A model generated the notes under the pieces. That model was not told the DNA's origin. It made no database searches and saw nothing but the letters and a program-made list of their open reading frames with translations. Below are positions 32,495-41,237 of a DNA stretch of 47,810 bases, piece by piece. The translations under genes and the position numbers were made by a program. How positions within the stretch are numbered: the first letter of the stretch is position 1; every line of letters starts with the position of its first letter. This DNA comes from Acidobacteriota bacterium (GTDB taxonomy: Bacteria > Acidobacteriota > Terriglobia > Bryobacterales > Bryobacteraceae). The stretch spans positions 1-47,810 of the forward strand of contig SYLY01000127.1 of the NCBI GenBank assembly GCA_005808475.1, read 5' to 3'.

Positions 32495-33960
32495 GGCGCC
32501 GCGACTTACTCGGAGCGGGTGCTGCCGCGGCCGCTCCGGCGCTGCTGGGACAGAACCGGCGCCGCAATATCGTGTTCGTCCTTTGCGACGATCACCGGTT
32601 CGATTTCATCGGCGCGCTCGGCCACCCTTGGTTGAAGGGGCACACGCCGAACCTGGACCGGCTGGTGAACAACGGGGTCCACTTTAGGAACGCCTTCGTG
32701 ACGTCGTCGCTGTGTTCGCCCAGCCGCGCGTCGATCCTGACAGGCCAGTACATGCACGCCCACCGCGTGTACGATAACTTCTCCGCCTTTCCGTCGAACC
32801 TCGATACGTTTCCCGCGATGCTGAAGAACGCGGGTTATCGCACGGGTTTCGTGGGGAAGTGGCACATGGGCGGCGATAGCGACGCGCCTCAGCCAGGGTT
32901 CGATCACTGGTTCAGCTTCCGCGGCCAGGGCGACTACGAAAATCCCACCGTCAACAAGAACGGCCGTAGCTCGCGGATGAGCGGCTATCTCACCGATATC
33001 CTGACCGGCGAAGCGAGCCGGTTCATCAAGGAGAACTCGGCGAGTCCGTTCTGCCTGTATCTCTCGCACAAGGCGATTCACTATCCCTTCGTACCGCATC
33101 CGCGCCATGCAAACCTGTTCCAGGGGATGAGAGTGCCGAAGCCCGAGTCGATGGTCTACAAGGGCGAGTATTACGATCAGGTTCCCCGCTGGGTCCACGA
33201 GCGCCGCTATACCCGGCACGGCGTGGACGGGCTGTTCGGCCATACCTCGACGTTCGACGACGCATACCGCGGCTACTGCCAAGCCTTGCTGCCTGTCGAT
33301 GAGTCGCTGGGCGAGGTGTTCAACACGCTCGAGGAACGGAAGCTGTTGAACGACACGCTGGTCGTCTACATGGGCGACAACGGCTACATGTGGGGCGAGC
33401 ATGGACTGGTGGACAAGCGCGCGATGTACGAGCCTTCGATGCGCGTGCCGATGATCGCGCACTGTCCGGATCTGAGCGGCCGCAGGGAGGAGACGGGCTT
33501 CGCGCTGAACATCGATATCGGCTCGACCATCCTGGACGCGGCAGGCGTGAGTTGGCGGAAGCCGGTCCACGGGCGGTCGCTGATGCCTCTGATCCGCGGC
33601 CAACGGCCCTCGGACTGGCGGCGGGATTTCATCTACGAGTACGAGTGGGAGCAGGACTATCCCTATACGCCGTCGATGACCGGGTTGCGCACGGAAAAGC
33701 ACAGCTTCACTTACTATCACGGGATCTGGGACATCAGCGAGTTGTACGACCTCGAGAAGGATCCGGACCAGATGAAGAACCTGGTGGCGGACGTGCGGAT
33801 TCGCGGGTATCAGCGCGGGCGGCTATCGATGAACCTCGGCGAGGACCGGCGGCCGCTGGTGGACGGGATCCAGACGCGGCTCCAGCAGCTATTGGTGGAG
33901 ACGGGCGGCGATCCGAGGCGGAGCGGCAAGGGGAGCGAAGGGGACAAGTACGCGCTGTAG
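32491..33960 (+). CDS. Exported sulfatase, Cys type (first of three)
   Basis: This 489-residue protein has a very short RR leader (MRRRDLLGAGAAAAAPALLG). The sulfatase N-terminal domain has metal ligands in VLCDDHRFD and the active-site motif C75-S-P-S-R, the cysteine converted to formylglycine. Further ligands lie in GKWHMGG, YMGDNGYMWGEHG and a conserved C-terminal domain (YDLEKDPDQMKNLVAD). The family removes sulfate from polysaccharides, choline or sterols; sequence resembles arylsulfatase/heparan-type sulfatases (S1 family). A Cys-type sulfatase requires a formylglycine-generating enzyme, which is not in this window. Its start overlaps the phoD stop. Confidence 0.93.
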   Translation: MRRRDLLGAGAAAAAPALLGQNRRRNIVFVLCDDHRFDFIGALGHPWLKGHTPNLDRLVNNGVHFRNAFVTSSLCSPSRASILTGQYMHAHRVYDNFSAFPSNLDTFPAMLKNAGYRTGFVGKWHMGGDSDAPQPGFDHWFSFRGQGDYENPTVNKNGRSSRMSGYLTDILTGEASRFIKENSASPFCLYLSHKAIHYPFVPHPRHANLFQGMRVPKPESMVYKGEYYDQVPRWVHERRYTRHGVDGLFGHTSTFDDAYRGYCQALLPVDESLGEVFNTLEERKLLNDTLVVYMGDNGYMWGEHGLVDKRAMYEPSMRVPMIAHCPDLSGRREETGFALNIDIGSTILDAAGVSWRKPVHGRSLMPLIRGQRPSDWRRDFIYEYEWEQDYPYTPSMTGLRTEKHSFTYYHGIWDISELYDLEKDPDQMKNLVADVRIRGYQRGRLSMNLGEDRRPLVDGIQTRLQQLLVETGGDPRRSGKGSEGDKYAL

Positions 33961-34044
33961 GCCGGCTACCTCCGCCCGGCCTCTTGCGGTCCGTCGCGCT
34001 TCACGTCCGCCGCGTCCTTGGCCAACTGGCGCCATCGGACCATA

Positions 34045-35259
34045 CTATGGGACGGCGATCCACATCGGCGGGCGGCGGCCGTAACTGAGCCAGCGCCAGA
34101 TCCACTCGAGCGGGCCGAACCGGAACGTGCGCAGCCACAGGTGGCTCCACGCGGTCTGGATCGCGAACAGGCAGACGGCGGCCGCTCCTACTTCCACCGA
34201 GCCGGTCTTTCCCACGAGCCCGAAACCATAGCCGTACGCCAGCACGCCGAAGATCAGGGACTGCGTGAGATAGTTGGTCAACGCCATTCGCCCGGGCGCG
34301 GCCAGCACGCCAGTCCAGCCCGGGCGGAGCGAAACGGCGGTGACGTAGGCCGCGGCCAGGAGGATCGCACCCGCCTCTCCGGCCCCGTAAGCCGCGACCG
34401 CGCGAGTCGCATGGAAGGGCTCGCCAACCCGCTGCTCGCTGCCCGCCATGGCGAGGACAGTTAGGATCAGGCCGGCGGGAAACGCCCACAGCAGGCGCAC
34501 CGGTGGACTGGCAGCGGTGAACCATCCAGCCGAACCCGCCGCGAATCCGAGTAACAGGAATCCGAAGATGTGCGGGTACAGGACCACCGACCCGACGGCG
34601 ATCACCAGGAACCGTTTCACCCGAAGCACGGTGATCTGGGCGAACGATCCCTTCGAGTAGATTTCCCGGTCCCTGATAGTTCGGTAGCGCTCGCTGGCCG
34701 ACTCCGCGGTTAACCCGTGCTGTGCTTCCGCGACGATCGACCGGCCGGCATTCGTAGACTCGAGCAACGCCACGGGCGCGACGAGCATTACACTCCCGAG
34801 AGCGATCACTCCCGCCAGTAGTAGCCCCCGGTTCAGCATCCGCCTCGCCGAAAGGCCGGCCGCGTAACTTGGCAGGACCGCTCCCAGGATGGCGTAGGGT
34901 AGGAGAATGTCGCCGGTCCAGAGAAACACGCCGTGAGCGAGACCAGCGGCGCCGAGCACCCGGAGCCGGCGCCTCATTTGGTCCTCCGCGTCCTCGCGAT
35001 CTCCCCGGCTCACCTGGAGCCAGATCCCGAATCCGAACAGAAACGCGAAGGTTGGGTAGAACTTACCTTGAAAGAGCAGTCTCACCACAAGGACCACCGC
35101 TCCGCCCACCGGGCCGTCCATGGCCGCCGGCGCCGGCTCGGCGACGATGTTCAGGAACGAAAACGCGTTGACGACGGCGATGCCGAAGAGGGCGAAGCCC
35201 CGCAGCGCGTCGACCGTCCCGATCCTGGCGGCCGTGGGCTCCGGCCGGGCTTCGTTCAT
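34045..35259 (-). CDS. DUF418 polytopic membrane protein
   Basis: This 404-residue inner-membrane protein has about ten hydrophobic segments. The DUF418 N-terminal motif (IGTVDALRGFALFGIAVVNAF, near residues 14-34) precedes the C-terminal DUF418 domain (PGRMALTNYLTQSLIFGVLAYGYGFGL, ending RFGPLEWIWRWLSYGRRPPM). The LRG-containing N-terminus is shared with acyltransferase-like heparan N-acetyltransferase relatives. DUF418 proteins are often linked to export or modification of surface compounds, with no fixed function. The gene begins at ATG 35259, overlapping the stop of bpt (TGATG), so the two are translationally coupled. Confidence 0.87.
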   Translation of the reverse strand: MNEARPEPTAARIGTVDALRGFALFGIAVVNAFSFLNIVAEPAPAAMDGPVGGAVVLVVRLLFQGKFYPTFAFLFGFGIWLQVSRGDREDAEDQMRRRLRVLGAAGLAHGVFLWTGDILLPYAILGAVLPSYAAGLSARRMLNRGLLLAGVIALGSVMLVAPVALLESTNAGRSIVAEAQHGLTAESASERYRTIRDREIYSKGSFAQITVLRVKRFLVIAVGSVVLYPHIFGFLLLGFAAGSAGWFTAASPPVRLLWAFPAGLILTVLAMAGSEQRVGEPFHATRAVAAYGAGEAGAILLAAAYVTAVSLRPGWTGVLAAPGRMALTNYLTQSLIFGVLAYGYGFGLVGKTGSVEVGAAAVCLFAIQTAWSHLWLRTFRFGPLEWIWRWLSYGRRPPMWIAVP

Positions 35260-35975
35260 CAAGCCGTCCAGCCGTCGATCCCCAACAACTCGTGCGGCCC
35301 GATGGCCGACTTATACTCCATCTTCCGGCAGCCGGGCACCCAGTAGCCCAGATAGTAATGAGCCAGATCCAGGCGGCGGGCCGTCTCGATCTCGATCAGC
35401 GCCGAGAACGTCCCCAGTCCGCGCTTGGACTCCTCGGGATCGAAGTAGAAGTACACCGTGCTGAGCGCGCGCGGCGTCACGTCGCAGATTCCGGCGCCGA
35501 TGAGCCGTCCGTCGAGCCAGTAAGTGGCCTCCACCGTCTCCACGGGGGAATCGTAAAGGAACGACTCGAGCGTCGAGACCGCGTCCGTGGTCTCCGGATG
35601 CCGGTGGGCGGCATAACGCTGGTACAGCTCCACGCGCTCGCGATTCAACTCCGGAGTGGCCCAGCGAACGCGTACGTCCTCGTTCTTGCGCCGGTTCCGC
35701 CGTTGCGACGCCGACGGCTCGAAGGAACGGACATCGACGCGGATCGGGATGCACGACGCGCATTCGCCGCAGGCGGGCCGGTAGAAGAGCCGCCCCGAAC
35801 GGCGAAAGCGATGATCCATCAAGTCCTGATACAGAGTTCCCGGCATCCTGCCTTGGGACTCGTCCCAGTGGAACGCCTGATGGCGCGCGACGCGGTCCGG
35901 TAGGTACGAGCACGGCGAGGGCGCCGAGTGAGGCAGATGCTCGAGGGTCGAGCGCAGACGCGCATCGGTGCTCAT
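35259..35975 (-). CDS. bpt: Aspartate/glutamate leucyltransferase
   Basis: This 238-residue protein is a bacterial arginyl/leucyl-tRNA-protein transferase (ATE family, Bpt). It transfers leucine from Leu-tRNA to N-terminal Asp or Glu and marks proteins for ClpAP degradation. Visible features are the N-terminal ATE domain with YLPDRVARHQAFH, the cysteine cluster YRPACGECASCIPIRVDV (~80-97), and the C-terminal domain with STVYFYFDPEESKRGLGTFSALIEIE and LGYWVPGCRKMEYKSAIGPHELL. The length is normal. The start at 35975 is favoured because TAATCT lies 5 nt before it. Its downstream partner is the DUF418 gene, coupled by TGATG. Confidence 0.95.
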   Translation of the reverse strand: MSTDARLRSTLEHLPHSAPSPCSYLPDRVARHQAFHWDESQGRMPGTLYQDLMDHRFRRSGRLFYRPACGECASCIPIRVDVRSFEPSASQRRNRRKNEDVRVRWATPELNRERVELYQRYAAHRHPETTDAVSTLESFLYDSPVETVEATYWLDGRLIGAGICDVTPRALSTVYFYFDPEESKRGLGTFSALIEIETARRLDLAHYYLGYWVPGCRKMEYKSAIGPHELLGIDGWTA

Positions 35976-35980
35976 CAGGT

Positions 35981-35986
35981 AGATTA
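35981..35986 (-). promoter_or_regulatory. -10 box TAATCT of bpt
   Basis: On the minus strand TAATCT ends 5 nt before the ATG at 35975. Confidence 0.45.
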
Positions 35987-36025
35987 TTGCGCGGAACGAG
36001 CGGCCCGCGCGCGCCCGGCCCGAGC

Positions 36026-36031
36026 TAAGAT
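36026..36031 (+). promoter_or_regulatory. -10 box TAAGAT of the sulfatase pair
   Basis: TAAGAT ends 10 nt before the ATG at 36042. An in-frame ATG at 36030 overlaps the box. Confidence 0.4.
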
Positions 36032-36041
36032 GGCGGATGCC

Positions 36042-37550
36042 ATGACACGGCGCAATTTCGCATCCACGCTCGCGGCGGCCCCGGCGCTCGCGCAGGCCCG
36101 GCGGCCCAATATCGTCTACGTGTGCTCCGATCAGCACAACGGCCGAATCGTGGGGGCGAACGGGCGCCCGATGGCGCGGACGCCGAACATGGACCGTCTG
36201 GCGGCCATGGGCGTGAACTTCCGCAACGCCTACACGGTAAGTCCGGTCTGCGTGCCGGGCCGCGCCGCGATGATGACCGGGCGGTTCGCCTCCGATGTGG
36301 ATTCCTACTGCAACAGCACGCCGCTGGGCAGGCATCCGAGCTGGGGTAACTATCTCCGCGACGCCGGCTACCGGTGCATGGCGACCGGCAAGCTGGACCT
36401 CACCGGTGGCGCCGACTATGGCTTCGAGGAGATCGAGACCACGCACGGCCATTCGAAGAACCCCGACATCACCTCGCTGTTTCGCGCTCCGCTGTGCTTC
36501 CGCGCCAACGAACGCCGCCTGATCACCGGGACCTTCAGCGAGCGGCACGACCACGACGAGACGCTCGCGCGCCGCGCGGTGGACTTCATTCGCGCGCGCA
36601 AGGGCGATGACAAACCCTGGGCTGTCTACGTGGGGATGCACATGCCGCATCCGAAGTGGGACGCTCACAAGAGGTTCGAGAGCCTCTACCCAGCCGATAA
36701 GATTCCGCTCCCCCGGATCCCCGCCGGTTATTGGGAGAAGCGCCATCCCGCGTTCCAGATGATGGCGAACTTCAAGAACGTCTCGACGCCGGTCCCCGCC
36801 GATCGTGTGCGCAAGGCTCGCGCCGCGTATCTGGGGATGGTGACCGAGGTCGACGAGTACCTCGGGCTGGTCCTCGACGAGGTGACGGCGTCCGGTCAAC
36901 TCGACAACACGCTGTTCATTTACACGAGCGATCACGGCGAGATGGGCGGGGATCACGGGCTGTGGCTGAAGAACGTGCTGCTCGAGAACGCCGCTCGCGT
37001 GCCGCTGATGATGGCCGGCGCGGGGCTGCCCAAGGGCGCGGTCGTGGAGACCGCCGTCTCGCACACGGATCTGGTGGCGACGATGGTCGAGATGGCCGGT
37101 GCGCGCGCGACCGCGCCGTTGCGCGGCCAATCGCTGATTCCACTGGCGCGGGGCCAGGCCGGCTCGCATCCCGGCTTCGCGTACTGCGAGTCGCACTCGG
37201 AGGGCAATTGCACCGGTTCGTTCGCGATCCGGAAGGGCGATTGGAAGTATATCTACTTCACGGGCGACGAACCGTTGCTGTTCAACCTGAAGGACGATCC
37301 GGGCGAATTCGTCAACCTCGCCGGCAAACCGGCGACAGCCCCGGTGCAACGCGAACTTCACGCTCATCTGACGTCGCTGGTCGATCCCGACAAAGTGACC
37401 GACCGCGCGTTCGCCGAGCAGGAACGCCGGCTGAACGGCCTGGTGAAGAAGCTGAGCCGCGATCAGATGTACAAACAGTTAGTGGGCCGGTTGGGATCCG
37501 CGCAGGCGCGCGCGCTGACGAACCGGCTGTACCGGGGGGCCACCGCGTGA
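36042..37550 (+). CDS. Exported sulfatase, Cys type (second of three)
   Basis: This 502-residue protein begins with a short RR leader (MTRRNFASTLAAAPALAQA). The sulfatase core starts RRPNIVYVCSDQHNG. The active-site motif is C70-V-P-G-R, with C70 the residue converted to formylglycine. Other ligands are in the ATGKLDL segment and TSDHGEMGGDHGLWLKNVLLE. It differs from the first sulfatase in its middle region and tail (long helical C-terminus ending in ALTNRLYRGATA), so it probably has a different substrate. The next sulfatase gene starts inside its stop codon (GTGA). The substrate is unknown; a sulfated polysaccharide or small ester is likely. Confidence 0.92.
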   Translation: MTRRNFASTLAAAPALAQARRPNIVYVCSDQHNGRIVGANGRPMARTPNMDRLAAMGVNFRNAYTVSPVCVPGRAAMMTGRFASDVDSYCNSTPLGRHPSWGNYLRDAGYRCMATGKLDLTGGADYGFEEIETTHGHSKNPDITSLFRAPLCFRANERRLITGTFSERHDHDETLARRAVDFIRARKGDDKPWAVYVGMHMPHPKWDAHKRFESLYPADKIPLPRIPAGYWEKRHPAFQMMANFKNVSTPVPADRVRKARAAYLGMVTEVDEYLGLVLDEVTASGQLDNTLFIYTSDHGEMGGDHGLWLKNVLLENAARVPLMMAGAGLPKGAVVETAVSHTDLVATMVEMAGARATAPLRGQSLIPLARGQAGSHPGFAYCESHSEGNCTGSFAIRKGDWKYIYFTGDEPLLFNLKDDPGEFVNLAGKPATAPVQRELHAHLTSLVDPDKVTDRAFAEQERRLNGLVKKLSRDQMYKQLVGRLGSAQARALTNRLYRGATA

Positions 37551-38869
37551 CGGGGCGGCGCGAGTTTCTGGCGGGCGCGGCGGGTTCCCTGTTGGCGCAG
37601 GCGCCGAAACGAAAACCGAACATCGTGTTCATTCTGGCGGACGATCTCGGCTGTTTCGATCTGGGCTGCTACGGCCAGAAGCTGATCAGGACGCCGAATA
37701 TCGACCGGCTGGCCGCCGAAGGACTCCGCTTCACGCATGCCTACGCCGGCGCGACCGTCTGCGCGCCCTCGCGATGCTCGCTGATGACGGGCATGCATCA
37801 GGGGCACGCCACAATCCGCGGCAATCACTCGATGCGCACCCGGGAGCGCGTCCCGCTGAACGCCTCCGACGTCACGGTGGCGGAGACGCTAAAGACCGCG
37901 GGCTACGCCACCGGTATCTTCGGTAAGTGGGGGCTCGGCGAGCCGGATACGTCCGGCGAGCCCAACCGGCAGGGTTTCGACGACTGGTTCGGCTTCCTGA
38001 ACCATGATCACGCGGTCCACTACTTCACCGATCACCTGTGGCGCAACGGGAAGAAGGAGATCCTGCGGGGCAATCTGGACGGCCGCCGGACGGAGTACAC
38101 CACCGATCTCTTCACGCGGGAAGCGCTCCGGTTCATCCGCGCGCATCGAAACGAGCCGTTCTTTCTCTATTTGCCCTACACCGCGCCCCACGCCGATTTC
38201 GAGGCTCCGAGCGACGATCCGTACTCAGCGATGCCTTGGCCGGCCGAGGCGAAGACGCTCGCCGCGATGGTGTCGCGGATGGACGACGGGATCGGTCAGT
38301 TGATGCGGCTGTTGCGCGAGTCGAAGCTCGACCAGGACACGATCGTGTTTTTCTCGAGCGATAACGGCGCCGGTCACAAGAGGCTCATCAAGTTCTTCCG
38401 CAGCACCGGCGAACTGCGCGGCGCCAAAGGCGAGGTGTACGAAGGCGGCATCCGCGCTCCGATGATCGCGCGATGGCCTGGCCGGATTCGCCCTGGCGCG
38501 GTGAGCGGCGAACCGTGGACCTTCTACGAGTTCGCGCCGACGGCGGCCGAACTGGCCGGCGCGGCTCCGATGCAGGGGATCGACGGTGTGTCGATGGTCC
38601 CCGCGCTGACGGGCGGCAAGCAGCCCCGGCGCGACTACTTCTATTGGGAGAGCCACAAAGGCAAGCGGTTCGATCAGGCGGCTCGCATCGGAGATTGGAA
38701 GGCCGTGCGGCTGGGCGCGGGTCCGGTGGAGCTGTACGATCTCCGCGAGGACGAGGGGGAAGTGAAGGATCTCGGCGCGGACAAGCCGGAACTGGCGGCG
38801 CGGGCGCGGGAGATTTTCCGTACGGCAAGGACGGAGTCGGCGGAGTATCCGGGACGGGTCGCGGGTTAA
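37547..38869 (+). CDS. Exported sulfatase, Cys type (third of three)
   Basis: This 440-residue protein starts at GTG within the stop of the previous gene. It has a very short leader (TGRREFLAGAAGSLLAQA). The core has metal ligands in FILADDLGCFDLGCYG, the formylglycine motif C72-A-P-S-R, FGKWGLGEP, and SSDNGAGHK. The C-terminal region is a normal sulfatase tail (YDLREDEGEVKDLGADKPELAARA). The DDLGCFDLGCYG start and overall length fit the large arylsulfatase A-like branch common in Planctomycetes and Acidobacteria. Together with its overlapping partner it makes a two-enzyme unit, possibly for stepwise desulfation of one glycan. Confidence 0.93.
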   Translation: MTGRREFLAGAAGSLLAQAPKRKPNIVFILADDLGCFDLGCYGQKLIRTPNIDRLAAEGLRFTHAYAGATVCAPSRCSLMTGMHQGHATIRGNHSMRTRERVPLNASDVTVAETLKTAGYATGIFGKWGLGEPDTSGEPNRQGFDDWFGFLNHDHAVHYFTDHLWRNGKKEILRGNLDGRRTEYTTDLFTREALRFIRAHRNEPFFLYLPYTAPHADFEAPSDDPYSAMPWPAEAKTLAAMVSRMDDGIGQLMRLLRESKLDQDTIVFFSSDNGAGHKRLIKFFRSTGELRGAKGEVYEGGIRAPMIARWPGRIRPGAVSGEPWTFYEFAPTAAELAGAAPMQGIDGVSMVPALTGGKQPRRDYFYWESHKGKRFDQAARIGDWKAVRLGAGPVELYDLREDEGEVKDLGADKPELAARAREIFRTARTESAEYPGRVAG

Positions 38870-38873
38870 TTAG

Positions 38874-41177
38874 TTATCGCGGCGGACGCACCGTTACGCG
38901 ATGCGGACTGGACCACGCCAGATTGCCCTCGGCGATCTTGATGTTCGCCGGATAATCGGGCGACGAGCCTTCCAGTTCGATCCGCCAGTAGTACCAGTGG
39001 AATCCAGGCCCTGGCCGGTCGGTCCAGTCCTCCGACAGCGACGCCGCGCGGCGCGGGCGCGCATGGATCTCCGAGCCGTCGCGGATCAGCACGGCCTTCA
39101 CCACCGGCTTCGGCGACTCGACGCGCAGGGTCAGCCGGACCTCGCCGTCCGCCGCCACGTCTTGGCCCATGAGGACCCCGTTCGCGCGCGCGTCGATGAA
39201 CACCCGCGTGCCGTTGGTGGCGTAGACCCGATGCCGCCGGATCGCATCCAGGATGGACTCAGGTGTCAGCCGCTCCGCCCAAATCGCGGTAAGGCCGCCG
39301 CCGATGCCGGGGTTGCGGCGATGGCCGTCGCTGGTGGCGACAAAACCCACCTTGTATCCCGCCGACAGATCGGCGTGGATCTTCTCCGGATTCCGGATGA
39401 ACGCGCGCCACCCCGACGCGGTCTCGATGTTGCCCTCGCAAGCGCGCGACGTCAGGCGGTACACCTCGTGCTGCGTGTTCATCACGCCTCCGGCCGCTTC
39501 CACGGCGTCGCAGAGTTCGTTGAAATTGGCGCGATTCTCGGAATGCCGGACGATCGGAGTTTCCGCGCCGGCGTAGATGACCGTGCGGTGGTTCGGCTTG
39601 TTGTCGTGGCCGCGGTGCGTCCATTCGAAGCCGGGCAGGGAGACGAAGCGGCCGGGTTCGGCGAATGACCGGCTCATGTGGACCGAGTAACGATACTCGC
39701 CCTCGGTGAGCGCGCGTCCGATGAAGTCGTTCTCCTGGATCACCACCGCGTCGAGCCGCGCCTCGTCCCGCGCGAAGTGAAGCAGTTCGTCGGGTTCGCC
39801 CTCCGCGTCGGGAGTCAGTCCGCTGTGGACATGGAGATCGGCCCAATGGAGCGAGTAAGTGACGCCGTCCGCTTGGATGGATTGGCGGGGAGGTTGCGGG
39901 CGCGCCGCCACGTCGATGGGCTTCCAGCCGGGCCATTGGCCGAAGGCGAAGTCACGGCCCTGGGTCAGATCGATTTCGAACGCGCGGTAGTCTTGCGGCA
40001 GTCCCTTTGCCACGGCGGTGAGTTTGCCGTTGACGGCCTTCGCGGCCGCCTCCACGCGGTAGTCGAGCAGCCCTCGATGGAGCAGTCGTGGCGCGCCCCA
40101 GCCGGCTCCATCCAGCCGCCGCCCGCACAACTCGCCGGCGGTGTCGCCGCGGCCATCGTGCACGATCCTGCGCTCCCACAACAGCCATGCGGCGCCGCCA
40201 TCGGCCACCAGCATCGGATGCCTTCGCCGGCCTTGATAGCCGTAGAGCCCGATCACCTTCGGCTCCACTTCCGGGAGCAGGCTGTGGCGGAGATCGGCGA
40301 TGTCGCGGCTGCCCTGGTGTTCGAGCTGGACCCAATGTCCGCCGCGCCGGGCCGCGGCCTGCACGGTGAACCACTGGTCGATGACGCCCTCCGCCGCGGT
40401 CACGTCCCGCCTCGCGAGCCACGCGACGACGAGTCCCGTGTCCTTGGCGAACACGGCGGTGGGCCGCAAGGCTCCGGCGGAGGTGGCCGACACCGCTTCG
40501 ATGGCTCCTTGCGCCGGCCATGACTTGCGGCCGTACACGCGGTATCGCCGGTCGCGATAGGAGTCCCAGAACACGAACCTCGATCCGTCGCCATCGGCCG
40601 CCAGTGACGGGCGAAACGCGGACTCGCCGGGGGGTGAAAGCACGGTCTCGGCGGACCACGCGCCCATCGACCAGACTCGTGACGCGATCGCCCACTGGCC
40701 CGCTTCCTGGCTTTCCCACGCCACCACCACGGCGCCGTTCGCACCGTGCGCGGAGGGCCGGAACGCGTTCGCACCGGCGCGGCTGAGTATCTCGACCGGA
40801 AGCCACCGGCCGCGCTCGTAGCGGCGCGCGAGCAGTTGCCAGGCGCCGCCGTCGAAGCGGCTCCAGAAGGCCCACGCCGAGTCCGGTCCGGCGGCCGCGA
40901 TGGCCGGCCAGTAATAGATGCCCTCGCCCGGAGACAGCATGGAGCGAGTGGGAACCGCTCCGCGAATCGAGGTGCTCATGATGCGCTCGCGGCCGTGTGA
41001 GTACGCCGTCCATGCGAGTAAGAGCGGTCCGCCGGGCAGCGCGGCGATCGCGGGCTGGTACGTCACGGCGGGGCGAAAGCCGTCTGGCGTCGCGTGGTCG
41101 AAATTCAGATACAGCGGCGATCGCAGGTCCTGTGCGGGCAGGGCAGGGAGCATCAAGAGCGTCAACGCGAAGCGCAC
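38874..41177 (-). CDS. Exported PHP-domain protein with N-terminal propeller-like half
   Basis: This 767-residue protein has a GTG start and a short signal peptide (RFALTLLMLPALPAQ). The first ~420 residues consist of repeated strands (FRPSLAADGDGSRFVFWDSY, LRPTAVFAKDTGLVVAW) that look like a sialidase- or propeller-type fold. The second half is a PHP superfamily metallohydrolase: ADLHVHSGLTPDAEGEPDELLHFA and LDAVVIQENDF, then FEWTHRGHDNKPNHRTVIY, NTQHEV and VGFVATSDGHRRNPG, which supply His/Asp ligands. It resembles DUF3604-type proteins. A small beta-sandwich follows. Its activity is probably phosphoesterase or related. The combination beside three sulfatases suggests a role in extracellular ester degradation. 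Confidence 0.8.
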   Translation of the reverse strand: MRFALTLLMLPALPAQDLRSPLYLNFDHATPDGFRPAVTYQPAIAALPGGPLLLAWTAYSHGRERIMSTSIRGAVPTRSMLSPGEGIYYWPAIAAAGPDSAWAFWSRFDGGAWQLLARRYERGRWLPVEILSRAGANAFRPSAHGANGAVVVAWESQEAGQWAIASRVWSMGAWSAETVLSPPGESAFRPSLAADGDGSRFVFWDSYRDRRYRVYGRKSWPAQGAIEAVSATSAGALRPTAVFAKDTGLVVAWLARRDVTAAEGVIDQWFTVQAAARRGGHWVQLEHQGSRDIADLRHSLLPEVEPKVIGLYGYQGRRRHPMLVADGGAAWLLWERRIVHDGRGDTAGELCGRRLDGAGWGAPRLLHRGLLDYRVEAAAKAVNGKLTAVAKGLPQDYRAFEIDLTQGRDFAFGQWPGWKPIDVAARPQPPRQSIQADGVTYSLHWADLHVHSGLTPDAEGEPDELLHFARDEARLDAVVIQENDFIGRALTEGEYRYSVHMSRSFAEPGRFVSLPGFEWTHRGHDNKPNHRTVIYAGAETPIVRHSENRANFNELCDAVEAAGGVMNTQHEVYRLTSRACEGNIETASGWRAFIRNPEKIHADLSAGYKVGFVATSDGHRRNPGIGGGLTAIWAERLTPESILDAIRRHRVYATNGTRVFIDARANGVLMGQDVAADGEVRLTLRVESPKPVVKAVLIRDGSEIHARPRRAASLSEDWTDRPGPGFHWYYWRIELEGSSPDYPANIKIAEGNLAWSSPHRVTVRPPR

Positions 41178-41183
41178 CGGCCC

Positions 41184-41189
41184 AGGCTA
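41184..41189 (-). promoter_or_regulatory. -10 box TAGCCT of the PHP-domain gene
   Basis: On the minus strand TAGCCT ends 6 nt before the GTG at 41177. Confidence 0.4.
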
Positions 41190-41225
41190 TCGCAAACCGG
41201 GCCCAAGCGCATCCGGAATCGGGGT

Positions 41226-41231
41226 TATCCT
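41226..41231 (+). promoter_or_regulatory. -10 box TATCCT of the 137-residue unknown gene
   Basis: TATCCT ends 6 nt before the GTG at 41238. It is back to back with the divergent PHP-gene promoter. Confidence 0.45.
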
Positions 41232-41237
41232 ACGAAG

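Noticed and set aside
35976..37367. Extension of bpt by ~460 codons to the right
   Set aside because: It is antisense to the second sulfatase gene and does not resemble the ATE family. The ATG at 35975 matches the normal Bpt N-terminus.
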